NCBI GenBank assembly: GCA_004151065.3
Contig: NWUY0300010246.1
Span: forward strand, 42,106 to 61,572
From: Larix sibirica
Taxonomy: Eukaryota > Streptophyta > Pinopsida > Pinales > Pinaceae
Direction: 5' to 3'
DNA length: 19,467 nt
Below the pieces are notes generated by a model. That model was not told the DNA's origin, did no database searches, and worked only from the letters and a program-made list of their open reading frames with translations. Positions within the stretch are counted from its first letter, which is position 1. Every line of letters starts with the position of its first letter. Position numbers and translations under genes: made by a program. Of this stretch, positions 1-10,070 are shown in pieces.

Positions 1-838
1 TTTTAAATTAATTTTTATGACTTTGACGTCCCCTCGTTTCCCTAAAATTTGGGGTTGCTTCCACACGTCCACCTTGTGCATTTCCCCGCTCCCGCGCTCC
101 CCTGTCCCAGAAACTCCATGGAACATTGGTTTATTGTAGTGGAAAATTACTGTTTCTGCTTCTCATTAACATGGGGATCTCTTCCTCTGGAGCCTGAATT
201 TTGAGAAGGCACCAATATGTATTTTTCATCATTTATATGTGTTTCTAAGAGAAATTTAGACTCTTCAATATTGTCTGAGCATCCCAACAACTACTAAGAA
301 TCAACATTAGCATCAAGAAATCTACTCAATATGTTGTGGTCAAATTGCACAAAACACCAACACAATTAAGAATTCCAACCTTTACCGCAAGATAACTGGT
401 AACGCACTTCAAAGTAACGTGCCATACTTCACCCATCATATCCTTTCAATGGTACAATGAGCAAGAGCAAGATGAAATACTTGTAATTGAAATAAGTATC
501 CAAAATTTCAATAGTTGTTCGGAATTGAGCCGAGCTTTGTCAATTCTCTCAAATACAACAATTGGGTTGGAATCTGACTCTAGCTTTAACTCCATTGTGC
601 TACATGGGGCATCTAATTCTTAACTTCAAGATCGTCTCCTATAGTGCCTAGAGAATTATTTTGTTGCTTATCGGCCATATTAATACTAGTAGGAGCAAGT
701 TTAGCATCGCTGCAAACAATCTTAGGTTTGATGAGGTGCCTCTTTTTTTTTGAATATCACATTTATTTTGTGTGTTGTTATTTTCTTGATGGAGGTGCCT
801 TGTGCAACTTCATCTGTTAACATCTTTGTCTTTGAATT
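1..838. other. Left edge, no recognisable feature
   Basis: I see no convincing open frame, RNA gene or repeat. The stretch is AT-rich with short homopolymer runs, such as a T run near 747-755. It may be decayed transposon or intergenic plant DNA. Confidence 0.5.
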
Positions 839-1304
839 TTATTCGGATCTTTGAATGTTCTTTCTTCCTTTGAATTCTATGATAAAGCCATCTTTTGTTG
901 TATCTTCAATATCAACAGGCTCATCAGGACTATAGAATTCTACTCCCAAAAGAGCATTTGTTTCATCCTCTTTATCAAAAGAATTTCTATCACCATGCTT
1001 CATTTCTTTTAAATTCAGGCTTCTCAATTTTTTTCTTGATGTTTGTACTTGAGACCTATTTGGAAAGACGTGACCGCACATGATGTTTCTTCTGTCAAAT
1101 GCTTTTATTGACTTCCACTTTTAACAAGGAATTTGAATCAGATAGGTTGTTTACGCCTTTTTTGGATACCCTGGATACTATCACAAACCGTAGACTTCTT
1201 AATTTTGGAACTGAACCAAGAAGATTTTGATTTAAGTGAACTTTGTCATCCATGTGTATTATTTGTTCCTTCATTTTGCAATGTATCCATCCGTGAAGTA
1301 TCAT
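839..1304 (-). pseudogene. Degenerate coding-like fragment, unknown family
   Basis: Two minus-strand open stretches, 1304-1095 and 1081-839, lie end to end in different frames. The first ends at a TGA near 1095. The second frame is already open upstream of its ATG (it reads KSIKAFDRRNIM), so one frameshift at about 1105-1115 would link them into a fragment of about 155 residues. The composition is charged and hydrophilic, with an acidic patch (DEPVDIEDTTKDG) followed by a basic tail, unlike the hydrophobic chance frames nearby. I recognise no domain. It could be a captured gene fragment, a piece of a transposon protein or chance. No promoter or splice signals are evident around it. Confidence 0.25.
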
Positions 1305-1348
1305 TATTCACTGTAACTCTAATGTTCGTTGAGTTATCAATGACCCTA

Positions 1349-1442
1349 GGTGATGAATAATCCTCATTCTCATTTACAAGAGAGACAAATTCCCGGGTGA
1401 TGAATAATCCTCATTCTCATTTACAAGAGAAGACAAATTCCT
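1349..1442. repeat. 47-bp tandem duplication
   Basis: Two nearly identical copies, starting at 1349 and 1396, begin GGTGATGAATAATCC and end ACAAATTCC. They differ by a one- or two-base change near the end of the unit. This looks like a simple local duplication. Confidence 0.85.
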
Positions 1443-1558
1443 CTTAACTGCAGTTGTATCCTCCATTCCATCTTTACAACCGTAATTTTCACTAACACCC
1501 TCCCTTAAGTTTCCCTTGTTTTGTCGAGGACGCAGGGGACAAGCACCCATGGGAGTTA

Positions 1559-2560
1559 GATCTCTTCTTGCACTTTATATTCCAATTTCATTACGTCTTG
1601 GACGTAGCCCTACCTTTATTCTAAGAAGCAGAATAAACACTCTATGGACGAAGAGAGGGTTATTTTGTTGAAGAATGGGTCTACAAATCCTGTCTTTGGC
1701 TTAGATGTTAGATTGAGGGGTACGCATTTTTTTTTAAAATTTAAAGTTTAAGCTCTTGGTTGTTATTGACGAGTGTTATTGATAACACTCTTAACATAGA
1801 TGAGGGGTTGAAACTTTGCAACACTTGGAGGCCATTCACAAACCAACTCAAGAACAACTTAACAAAAGGTTAATAGGTTATGTTAGATTAGTTTAAAACT
1901 AGTAGTGAGCTAACCTCACTTCCCCCTTCTCCAAAGAACATAACCTAGATGGTATTTAGTGGCTTGCATCTCCCTCATTTCATCTCATCCCAGTCACCTG
2001 CATTGAGATCCCATGAAGATGGATTCATATCTTTGAAGTTTGAAACATTGGGTTTTAAAACCTTTGATCTCTTCTTGCATTTTATATTCCATAATTTCAT
2101 TGTATCTTGGACGTAACCCTACCTTTATTCTAAGAAGCAGAACATACACTCTATGGATGAAGAGAGGATTATTTTGTTTAAGAATGGGTCTACAAATCAT
2201 GTCTTTGGCTTAGACGCTGGACTAAGGGGTAAACATTTCTGTTTAACTTTAAACTTTAAGCTCTTGGTTGTTATTGACAAGTGTTATTGATAACACTCTC
2301 AACATAGATGAGAGGTTGAAACTTAGCAACACTTGGAGGCCATTCACAAACCAACTCAAGAACAACTTAGTAGAAGGTTAATAGGTTATACTAAATTAGT
2401 TTAAAATGAGTAGTGAGCTAACCTCGTTTCCCCCTTCTCCAAAGAACATAACCGAGAGGGTATTTAGTGGCTGCTGTCTCCCTCATTTCACCTCATCCCA
2501 TTGAGATCCCTTGAAGATGGACTCGTATCTTTGAAGTCTGAAACATTGGGTTTTAAAACC
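1559..2560. repeat. 507-bp tandem direct repeat (two copies)
   Basis: Copy 1 starts at 1559 (GATCTCTTCTTGCA) and copy 2 at 2066 with the same start. They stay colinear to the shared end AACATTGGGTTTTAAAACC at 2062 and 2560, with small substitutions and indels. Each contains a short near-perfect hairpin (GTGTTATTGATAACAC) at 1771-1790 and 2279-2298. I see no protein coding. The array is the left part of the foldback structure that runs to 2941. Confidence 0.88.
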
Positions 2561-2654
2561 TGCGTTGAGGTTAAAAATACCTCAACGCGGGTTTTAAAAC
2601 CCAATGTTTCAGACTTCAAAGATACGAGTCCATCTTCAGGGGATCTCAACGCGG
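2496..2654. repeat. Long near-perfect hairpin
   Basis: The left arm 2496-2571 pairs with 2579-2654 around the loop TAAAAAT. The inner 24 bp (2548-2571 with 2579-2602) have one mismatch. The next 28 bp (2520-2547 with 2603-2630) are perfectly complementary. The outer part has a few mismatches and small gaps. A transcript on either strand would form a long double-stranded stem that could feed a small-RNA pathway; that role is inference. Confidence 0.85.
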
Positions 2655-2790
2655 GTTTTAAAACCCAATGTTTCAGACTTCAAATATACGAGTCCATCTT
2701 TAGGTGATCTCAATGCAGGTGAAAACCTCAACGTAGGTTTTAAAACCCAATATTTCAGACTTCAAAGATACGAGTCCATCTTCAGGGGAT
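2581..2790. repeat. Three 64-bp tandem repeats with a GGTTTTAAAACC core
   Basis: Copies lie at 2581-2644, 2645-2708 and 2727-2790. The third is separated by an 18-bp partial unit at 2709-2726. Each starts CTCAACG and carries the palindrome GGTTTTAAAACC followed by CAATRTTTCAGACTTCAAA. Inverted copies of the same unit tip both 507-bp repeats. The unit length is not a multiple of three, so the overlapping open frames here are artefacts of the repeat. Confidence 0.9.
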
Positions 2791-2941
2791 TTCAATGCCG
2801 GTGAGTGGGATGAGGTGAAATGAGGGGGACACAAGCCACTAAATACCCTCTAGGTTATTTGGAGAAGGAGAAAGCGAGGTTGGCTCACTACTTGTTCTAA
2901 AATAATTTAACATAACCTATTAACCTTTTGTTAAGTTGTTC

Positions 2942-4951
2942 AATGTACTAACATGCAAGTTACAATAGTTCCAACAGTACCATGAAACTCAAAGCATGTG
3001 TACTACATTCAACTTTTCTGATTTATTAAAAAAAAGGGGTTGGTGTGAAAAAAATGATAATTTTTACTAAGAAACTACAATTTCAATGCCCAAAGCTCCA
3101 ATTTATACATATAATACGAACAAATGAACGTGGTCTCAATGCACGACATTCAGTGACATGGTGTTATCATAGGTGTTGATAATCATTGACTAACAAACAA
3201 TAGAACCAACTTCTAAAAACAAATAATCTATTTGGAAAAAAGAGAGGGTAGAATGCAGAGCTGACTGGAAAGAAAACAATCTTTGGCTAATGATGAGTCA
3301 TGAACCTAAAGGCCTATATTTCCTTTTCTTTCCTCTAGACATAAATCAGTAACAGGAAGGATGCCTTGTTTTCTTGTTTCCTGTTTTGGAAAGAAGTTAA
3401 AACTATTGCAAGTTTAGATCTTGATAAAATGACATGGAATTTAATAGTAGTCCACTGAGCGCAATAGGAAAGATACACTTTCAAATTCACAAATATAATT
3501 CTTTAATTTTTTTTAGCCTTGTTTGACATTGCCAACCCGAGTCCAATGAATCTAGTAGAGGATGGAGTGACAAGGGAAGGATGCAATCGAAGTTTCAATA
3601 TCAATTTTCTTTTTATGGACTGAACCTACTCTTACTGAGTCAGATAGACAAATATGGGAGTTACGTTTTCCAATCAAAATTATAAAAACACACTAGAAAA
3701 ATGACTACGCATATGAGAACCTTGATAAATATGATGATGCCAAGAGAAAAAAGAGGCATTTTAAAGTTCTAACATTAATTAACCCTGATAGTTTCCAAGA
3801 GAAACCCTACTCATTTTAATGAAGAAACCCAAGGACCCCTCTACTTGGAGTACTATCTATCCTTCATAATGATCTCAGTTAACATTTAACACCCAATCAT
3901 CTACCAAATACACAAACATGGATCCATTACCAGTGGTGTGGAAAAAAATGATAGATGCGGTTGCCTCACATTGGCTCCATTAGCTATGACAGAGATCCAT
4001 TATAAGAAACCTCATCAATGGTTGTAAAGATGTCGCCAAATGTGCATTGGCTTCTACCCTAGCATTCACCTATTGCAAAAGAAGTGTTGTCCTATTCGAC
4101 TTGCACTTGCAGGGGTGAGTTTTTCAACTTTTGTTGTCCTATTAGTTTGGCCCTTGGGACATGAAAATGTCATTATTCAATTGTCATAAGTGCATGACTA
4201 AACATCAATGAATGGCATGCAGTGGTTAGCCAGTGATTCTTCGTTATTTATATTGGTGATTGGAAATCATATTGTGCAGTAATGGCATGCAGCTTTATGT
4301 TCCTTATAATGACACATGTTTATATAGTGATGATATCCTTTCGCATGATAGCTTGGTATAGTTCCTTGGTATTCCTGATATTGCAAGACATGATCTTGAT
4401 GGACAATGATGTAAAATGGGTTAGTTAGCCTATGGTTTGTAATATTCATGATGTTATTGTGATGCATATGGTGATGATTATGTTAATTTCATGATTAGGT
4501 CATGTTGTTTTATGCTATTTGTTACAACACAAATCGTCCACAACATGCTTGGTAGGATATACCAAAGCGAGGGGGTCTTTTTCCATTGTAAAAGATTGAG
4601 TCTAGGATTGTTTGTGTAAAACTGTTGATCTAGCGGGTTTCAAGACCGACCCATGGTATAGGAAAGGAAGGTCCTCTTGGTTTTCATTCCAAGAAGTGTT
4701 GGCTTAGTGGCATTGTTGATTTCCTCTTGTTGGGCCATTTGGGACCTGTGTTGGTGTCTGGTGCTTCTTCGGATGGGTCCATTGGGACACATGGCTTAGG
4801 GGATCCTAGCCACACTTACGTTTTGCTATGTATGAGGCGAATCCATGTGTAAGGGTTCTCATACCCAACTTAGCACACCTCCTTAATGCCCACTTGGAAA
4901 TTATTTTCTATTATATGACCCCTCTTGGTCCAGTTATTAGAATTTCTATAG
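2942..4951. other. Featureless stretch between foldback and retroelement
   Basis: I recognise no gene, RNA gene or transposon protein here. The longest open frame (4267-4467, minus) has low-complexity His/Tyr-rich content and looks like chance. Short repeated words such as AATGGCATGCAG (about 4212 and 4282) are the only local structure noticed. The region 4550-4930 is less AT-rich and might be the end of another old repeat, but I cannot show it. Confidence 0.45.
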
Positions 4952-5728
4952 TGACCAAGATTAAGTAATCCAATCCAGGATGGCAGAGAGCTACAACCAC
5001 CAAGAACGTGATACGAAAGAATCCTACCCCTCAAAGATAGATGGTTGTCACATCATATATGTTTCTTCTCTATTTAGCATTCCTAATCCACTCAAGGTGA
5101 AATAGACTAGCCATGGGAGGTATTCCAAGGCCAGCCAAATGGCCAGACCCCTTTTACTGCTACAGGGCACAATTAAGGATTTAAAGAAATTGTAAATGAA
5201 GAGTACCCTGAGGAATGCTTCATAGAATTAATAAAATGATTGTTGATCTAGGGTTTAGATGGATTGTTTAAGGGTTTAACCAAATATGGATAATGCAATC
5301 CAATTCAAGGACTTTAAACTCAATAGTAAATTGACTTATAAATCTGGGAAGTTTAAGCTAGGGAAAAAATGGATCCAAATTGTTTTCTCTGAGAGATTGA
5401 TCAAATTGTTTAATAATTGCTATAGATAAGAAATGGAATGAGTTTAGATTAAAAACCTAACACGAAATTTGCTTTCTACACACCAAAGATCATTCTTCAA
5501 CCCTCAAGGAGCAAGACGTCTGCATGCAAGGTGAAATCGGCCCTATCCCACTTGGAGCAAATTAGTTCATGGTCCAATTCTTTATATCCAGGGTTTAATG
5601 GAGTCCAAATGAAGTTTACTAGGCTCAAGATGTATCCCGAATGCAAAAATAAAAATGCCCAAGTGCCAAATCGACCCAACCAACCAAGCATGCAATTGTA
5701 ATTATTTTTAAAAGAGATAAATTTTAAT

Positions 5729-5734
5729 TTTATT
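5729..5734 (-). promoter_or_regulatory. Candidate poly(A) signal, 3' LTR
   Basis: AATAAA on the minus strand lies about 570 nt downstream of the LTR TATA box and is kept in the other LTR. In the 3' LTR it is well placed to end a retroelement transcript. AATAAA is common in AT-rich DNA, so support is limited to its position and conservation. Confidence 0.3.
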
Positions 5735-5781
5735 AACAAATGGTTTTCCAAGGGTTTGATCAAAATGTTTTGGATACTTAT

Positions 5782-5887
5782 CTCGATCCAGAGAGATGAA
5801 TGGAGTTCGTCCTCTTTGAACAACGACACCAAATAGATTTCATCTTCTTCTATCCAAGTCGCCCTTGTAGATTCGGTGAGATCGAAC
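5782..5887 (-). other. Exon-like segment in 3' LTR (donor mutated)
   Basis: On the minus strand a pyrimidine-rich tract ending TTGCAG precedes position 5887. The segment ends at 5782 before ATAAGT, where the 5' LTR has GTAAGT. The length is exactly 106 nt in both LTRs. The acceptor is intact here and the donor has lost its G. Confidence 0.35.
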
Positions 5888-6300
5888 CTGCAAAACAACA
5901 AGCAAACAATTAGAGAAGCTTTCACATTAACTAAAAGATAAACTTGTATTTTGAAAATCGAATGGCAAGCATAGGATACAAAAGAGAATATGGAAAGCAA
6001 TAGATAGCAATAACAAATTGATCTCATTCACAAGTGAAACTCCCTGTCAAAGAGCAAGTCACCCTAGGTGCCCAAGTCACTCCAAGTCGCTTAAGGTGAA
6101 ATTGCCTTCCTTTTTCCCTGCAAGTTAATCACCACAAAAATAATCTATGGCAAGAGAGAAGCTTGATATAGTGGTAGAAGAGGCTCAGTGAGATATAAAA
6201 TTGATCCATTATTCGAGATATAAGAGAAATGCACAACACAAATATTTTGATATTATTCAATGAAGAGCCAAGTGTCCTTTTCAAACGAGGAGCTCTCTCT

Positions 6301-6310
6301 ATTTTTATAG
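6301..6310 (-). promoter_or_regulatory. TATA box, 3' LTR
   Basis: The minus strand reads CTATAAAAAT, followed by a CT/AG-rich stretch. The same box sits at the equivalent place in the 5' LTR. Transcription would start about 30 nt downstream, near 6270, splitting the LTR into U3 of about 2.3 kb and R plus U5 of about 1.3 kb. Confidence 0.6.
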
Positions 6311-6975
6311 ATAAGAGAAGAGAAAATCCTTAACCAATCACTATGGGGATGACTGAGATTAAAATATATAATACAATGGTCAATGGATGAGATTTAATCT
6401 CACTTTTTTTATTTTTTAATGAGCTAGAAATGTCTATCCTAGTGAGGGGGGCGAATTACCTCCTAAGCCCAAAGTACAATGATCAAGATACAATAGATAT
6501 ACATCAAATAACATCATAGGGGGCTCAATTCACCCCTAGGTGATCATAATCCACTTTTACATCACTTGCTAGATCAAGGTACAAGTCACAACAAGAGAAA
6601 GTCACCCTCCTAGAGAGAAAGACACCCTCACCATGGGGGGAAACACATGTGCCAAGTAATAACATGATAAAGTGCTAGAAAAGTGACAAAAAGTGTCTAG
6701 GGGACCATCATAACAAAACTCAAGTCATATTTCACCATTCACCTATCTCAAATCATACATCTCAAACCTTGGTCATCTTTTAATTAATTAATTTTTAGTC
6801 GAAAAATCATAATAATCCATAGAATTGCTCACATATGGATCCTTCCTTACCCGAAATATAAAACTAATTGCACGGATGAATCCATAGACATTAAAAACCA
6901 TAGGATCCACCACCCATATGCCCATAACCAATATGATGTAACCTCTATGAAGAAATCTCCAAGTATTTCAATTAA

Positions 6976-7029
6976 AATAGGCTTAATATTTTCCGCAAAC
7001 TTTATAAAAAATGATTAATTAAGCCTATT
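6976..7029. repeat. 12-bp perfect inverted repeat in U3, 3' LTR
   Basis: AATAGGCTTAAT at 6976-6987 is exactly complementary to ATTAAGCCTATT at 7018-7029 with a 30-nt AT-rich loop. The counterpart in the 5' LTR near 17779-17834 has one mismatch. It lies between the TTGAC cluster and the TATA box and could be a protein binding site or chance. Confidence 0.5.
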
Positions 7030-7114
7030 AATCCACAATTGATACTTGGAGGGGTTCAATTGGTCTCCAACGACAATAATATGAACACTGATGCACCATA
7101 GTAGGATACCACTG

Positions 7115-7188
7115 TTGACTTGACTCGTTGACCAAGTCAAATTGAGGTTTGACAAAAAAGAGAGTCAAACTTTGTTACAAAATTGACC
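7115..7188. promoter_or_regulatory. TTGAC (W-box-like) cluster, U3 of 3' LTR
   Basis: Seven TTGAC cores on the two strands fall within 74 bp: 7115, 7120, 7128, 7136 (reverse), 7149, 7164 (reverse) and 7183. Several extend to TTGACC or TTGACT, the W-box form bound by WRKY factors. The cluster is about 0.8 kb upstream of the TATA box. Confidence 0.5.
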
Positions 7189-8610
7189 ATAGCTCAAAAT
7201 AATCAAATGAACATGTCTGGAGCCTGCAAGAGGTGTTAGTCCACTTATCATGCCAAATATTGAGAGACAACTAAATGCTAATTTATTCTATACAATGGTG
7301 ATCAACTCAAAAGAAAAGCAAGAGCAAGACAATTACCCAAATGTAACATAAGACAAAAGCGATAGTTCTACATATATACTCCTTCTCACATTAATTACAA
7401 ATGTAATGCATAGATCAATCCTCAACCAACTGGGTGAAAGTGGAATGAGTGAAGATCATAGCATTTGGTCAAAGTGAAAGTTGACTTTAGGATAGACTTA
7501 ATTTTCCTTTGGAGAACAAGGGATTTTATGGGTCTCTATGAAATTCGTTGGAATGATTAACACTAGGGAAACACAATGTCCCACAAATGGATGAAATGCT
7601 TGGAAAGCACCTTCTCAACTCTAACAATCCCCCCTTTATTTAACACTTGAGAACTTTGCATTTCACATTTCATACTTGCTTTGAATTTTCATTTGATTTT
7701 CACATTGCATTTTCTTTGGATATTTAATTTAAGCATATTTCATTTTTTCATTTTCCTTTAGTTAGCTAGTGACCAAAATGTACTAGCTCTATATATCCTT
7801 TTGTGCACCAGTTCTAACATAGCCTTAGTTCCGCTTCCAGCCAATGTCCATAGCCTTGACGGAGTTTCCACAATAATGCCTTTTTTACGGGAAAGTACGA
7901 TGACCTCATACGAAGGAGGAGTACCTACCCCTTTAGCCACTAACTAATTTCAAGGATGGGAGCACTTGTTTCGAGTCTAAGGGATACATCTATGGTGACT
8001 AGGCCTACCTAACTGCACTCAATCCACCCGAGCTATAAGCAGAAAAAGATCGACATGTCTATAGACTTTGACACACTCTAGAGCAGAGACACGATGGGAA
8101 AACATGGGGGCCATCCAATCAAACAGGTCATAGAGAGGGAGGTCCTTGAGTTCATTAGTCAAGTCCAAGTCAAAGTATTTTGAAAGCAGACAGATGAGGC
8201 ATATAAGTGGAATAAGGCCAAATATGGAACCCAGAGAGGGGGAACTGATCTATGCGTTACATATGCAATTAACCCAAACAAGAGCATGTATATGAAACTT
8301 AAGACTAATACACCCATATCACTTAAAGTGCAAGTCCTACTAATAACAACCAAACAACCAGTCTGATCACCAATGCGCTGCAGATTTTAGCATAGTTAGT
8401 CAATCAATAAAATTCATGAAATCCATCATACCTCATGCCATATACTTGCTCCGAGCTGCAGTTGCAAACTGAAATCCACTTGTGCTAACAGTGAATGAAA
8501 ATGAAAAACAAGATCTAGCTGAATAAATTTGCTCCTGAATCCCATTGAACTAATGTTTGAAAAGTATGACAAGGGATATCAATGAAAAGGGATCAATGAT
8601 GACCTAGGTA

Positions 8611-8621
8611 TCCCCTCTCCT
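8611..8621 (-). other. Polypurine tract
   Basis: The minus strand reads AGGAGAGGGGA directly upstream of the 3' LTR, about 8 nt from where LTR similarity begins. This is the expected primer site for plus-strand DNA synthesis and confirms the element's orientation. Confidence 0.7.
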
Positions 8622-9200
8622 GTTGTGCCCCTACAATATCCAATTGCTCAATAATGATATAGATCATTCATCCACTGATTTGCTCCGATAAATCACTGCC
8701 TCAAGAGTAAGGACTAGGCTCATGACTGCGGCCCGCTCTTGCAAGATGATGATTAGCTCCCCTCTACAACATATATGCTAACATTTGGCCCCAACTGGGG
8801 TAATTTATCTGAGGGAGATAGCGATTGAGAATCTCAACATATCTGGTCCACAACAACCCTCTACACGTCCAAGTACCTACCCCATGCATCATGCAAACTC
8901 TATACCCATCTCAAAGATCGGTTGCTAGTCCTCTATATGCCGATATATAATAAAAATGAAATGAAAATGTTGAAATAAAAACTCTAACTAGTAACTTAAA
9001 TTAAATACCAACTAATAAGTGAAATGAAAGTGAAGCGCGCACACACACACACATGAGCAAACACATAAGCATGAAAAGAAACTAATCTAGGAAAAGCAAA
9101 ACTCAAAATGAAAAGACAAAATCAATCAAAACTAAGTAGTGTTTAAGAGAGAACTTATTCATCCTACCTACCCTAGACTAACATGCACAGAAGTGAATGA
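8622..9200 (-). other. 3' untranslated internal region
   Basis: This stretch lies between the stop codon of the last coding relic and the polypurine tract. I see no coding. It contains a short (CA)7 run preceded by GCGC at 9035-9053. Confidence 0.55.
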
Positions 9201-9374
9201 CTACGTTTGATTCGAGATATGCCACTTCAAGAAGTTGTCATGGACAAGAATCCTAAAACAATAACCATTTGCAGAAGATAAATAATACATGTGACCGTAA
9301 AAACGATCAATTGTGAATGGTCCTACCCACAAGTGCTCATGTGGCTTAGACATGTAACGATATACAAGGTTCCA
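9201..9374 (-). pseudogene. Candidate integrase C-terminal (GPY/F) relic
   Basis: Read on the minus strand, 57 codons run open from a stop upstream of 9374 to TAG at 9201-9203. The frame contains WVGPFTI, then about 13 residues later YYLSSANG, then ILVHDNFLKW near the end. The order W-[IV]-G-P-[FY]-x-I, a Tyr-Leu strand, a Gly turn and a final LK matches the GPY/F module at the C-terminus of many Ty3/gypsy integrases, with similar spacing. It is the last coding segment before the 3' untranslated region, as expected for the end of pol. No catalytic integrase core is recognisable upstream, so this would be the stub left by a large pol deletion. The assignment rests on motif spacing from memory, not an alignment. 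Confidence 0.45.
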
Positions 9375-9738
9375 AAAAAACCTTACCTTGAAAAGTGAAT
9401 CTCCATCGATTTACCGTCGACGGGATAACACCTATATCTCAATATTCTGTCAAAGGCATGTATGTGTTCCCTTGTGCCACTAGATGATTGGGAAAATTCC
9501 TACCATGACTATCATCTAACTGTCCCAAATCAAACCTGGTTTCCCTCCATCTAATGGGAGAGCAACTCTTCCCACTAGGATTTCCATTGATTCATCTCTC
9601 TGTTCTCACGACATCGTGGTAACTCCCCTTAATATTGACTTCTTTAGATACTTCTTTGAACTTTGTTCACGGCCCAAAAACTCCTTGGATGGTTATCTTG
9701 TTCATGGAGTGGGGTGAAGATGTATGAGATTCATCATT

Positions 9739-10070
9739 CTATCTATTGCAACCTTCTCCCATAGGAATGGGAACCTCCCTAGGAAAAAGGAAATTGAAGA
9801 AATCCAAATGATCTGGAGTATGAATAATTGAGGCTTTCTGACCCTCACTCTCATCAATACTACTCAAAGCTACATGTGGCAGAGGATCATAAACACCAAG
9901 GACATGCTCAACGAGTAACAACAATCTATTTCTTCTTCTTCATTCCCTTGGAAGATAGTCAAATCATTCAAGGCAAAGTCTTCTCCAGGTGCATCATGAG
10001 ATAAAGCACTTTCTATCCATGCACCAACATAAAACACTCCGCTTTGCATTTCCTCGAAACCAATGCTCTG
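9739..10070 (-). pseudogene. Deleted pol linker, unassigned coding-like relic
   Basis: From 10070 downward the minus strand has an open stretch (EEMQSGVFYVGAWIESAL and on) that ends at a TAG near 9868. A second open frame, 9924-9739, overlaps it and continues with HVALSSIDESEGQ and TPDHLDFFNF, ending at TAG near 9739. One frameshift around 9910-9930 would join them. The acidic, proline-bearing text looks coding-derived, but I recognise no enzyme domain. It begins exactly where similarity between unit C and unit B ends, so it marks the right side of the deletion that removed protease and pol core from the last module. Confidence 0.35.

Larger units (their letters stand above)
1852..2941. mobile_element. 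Foldback structure of unknown family
   Basis: The right arm (2579-2941) is the reverse complement of the distal part of the 507-bp unit. It ends at 2941 with the complement of GAACAACTTAACAAAAGG at 1852. At that point it resembles copy 1 more than copy 2, which reads AGTAGAAGG there. The arms close on a 7-nt loop at 2572-2578. I cannot define target site duplications or a transposase. It could be a foldback or MITE-type element, or a rearranged inverted duplication of non-mobile repeats. Confidence 0.6.
5497..6027 (-). other. LTR-internal open frame, probably non-coding
   Basis: This 176-codon frame is the longest in the window. It starts with a hydrophobic stretch rich in Leu, Phe, Ser and Tyr and has no domain I recognise. 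The matching part of the 5' LTR (16385-16830) is split between two frames and ends early near 16564. The frame runs straight across a candidate splice acceptor and donor, so it is better explained as chance openness than as a protein. Confidence 0.15.
4952..8603 (-). repeat. 3' LTR
   Basis: It aligns along its whole length with 15755-19414, from the shared TAGTGACCA at the outer edge to AAAAGTATRACAAGGGA near the inner edge. The plus-strand start is TG at 4952, giving a CA end in element orientation. The inner edge at about 8603 has decayed from the canonical TG. Similarity stops there, where the polypurine tract begins. Differences from the other LTR are mostly single substitutions and small indels. 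Confidence 0.9.

Noticed and set aside
2501-2804. Two overlapping open frames with repeated peptide text (FKTQCFRLQ-type)
   Set aside because: They translate the 64-bp repeat in shifting frames. The unit length is not a multiple of three, so the similar peptides come from repeat structure, not coding.
4560-4930. Possible end of a second LTR element left of 4952
   Set aside because: The composition differs from its surroundings, but I found no partner repeat, primer site or LTR boundary in the window.
5497-6027. 176-codon LTR frame as a possible membrane protein
   Set aside because: The other LTR breaks the frame, no domain is recognisable, and the frame crosses candidate splice sites. It is kept only as a low-confidence entry.
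9035-9053. Microsatellite (CA)7 next to GCGC
   Set aside because: Too short to be notable. Mentioned only within the 3' untranslated region.
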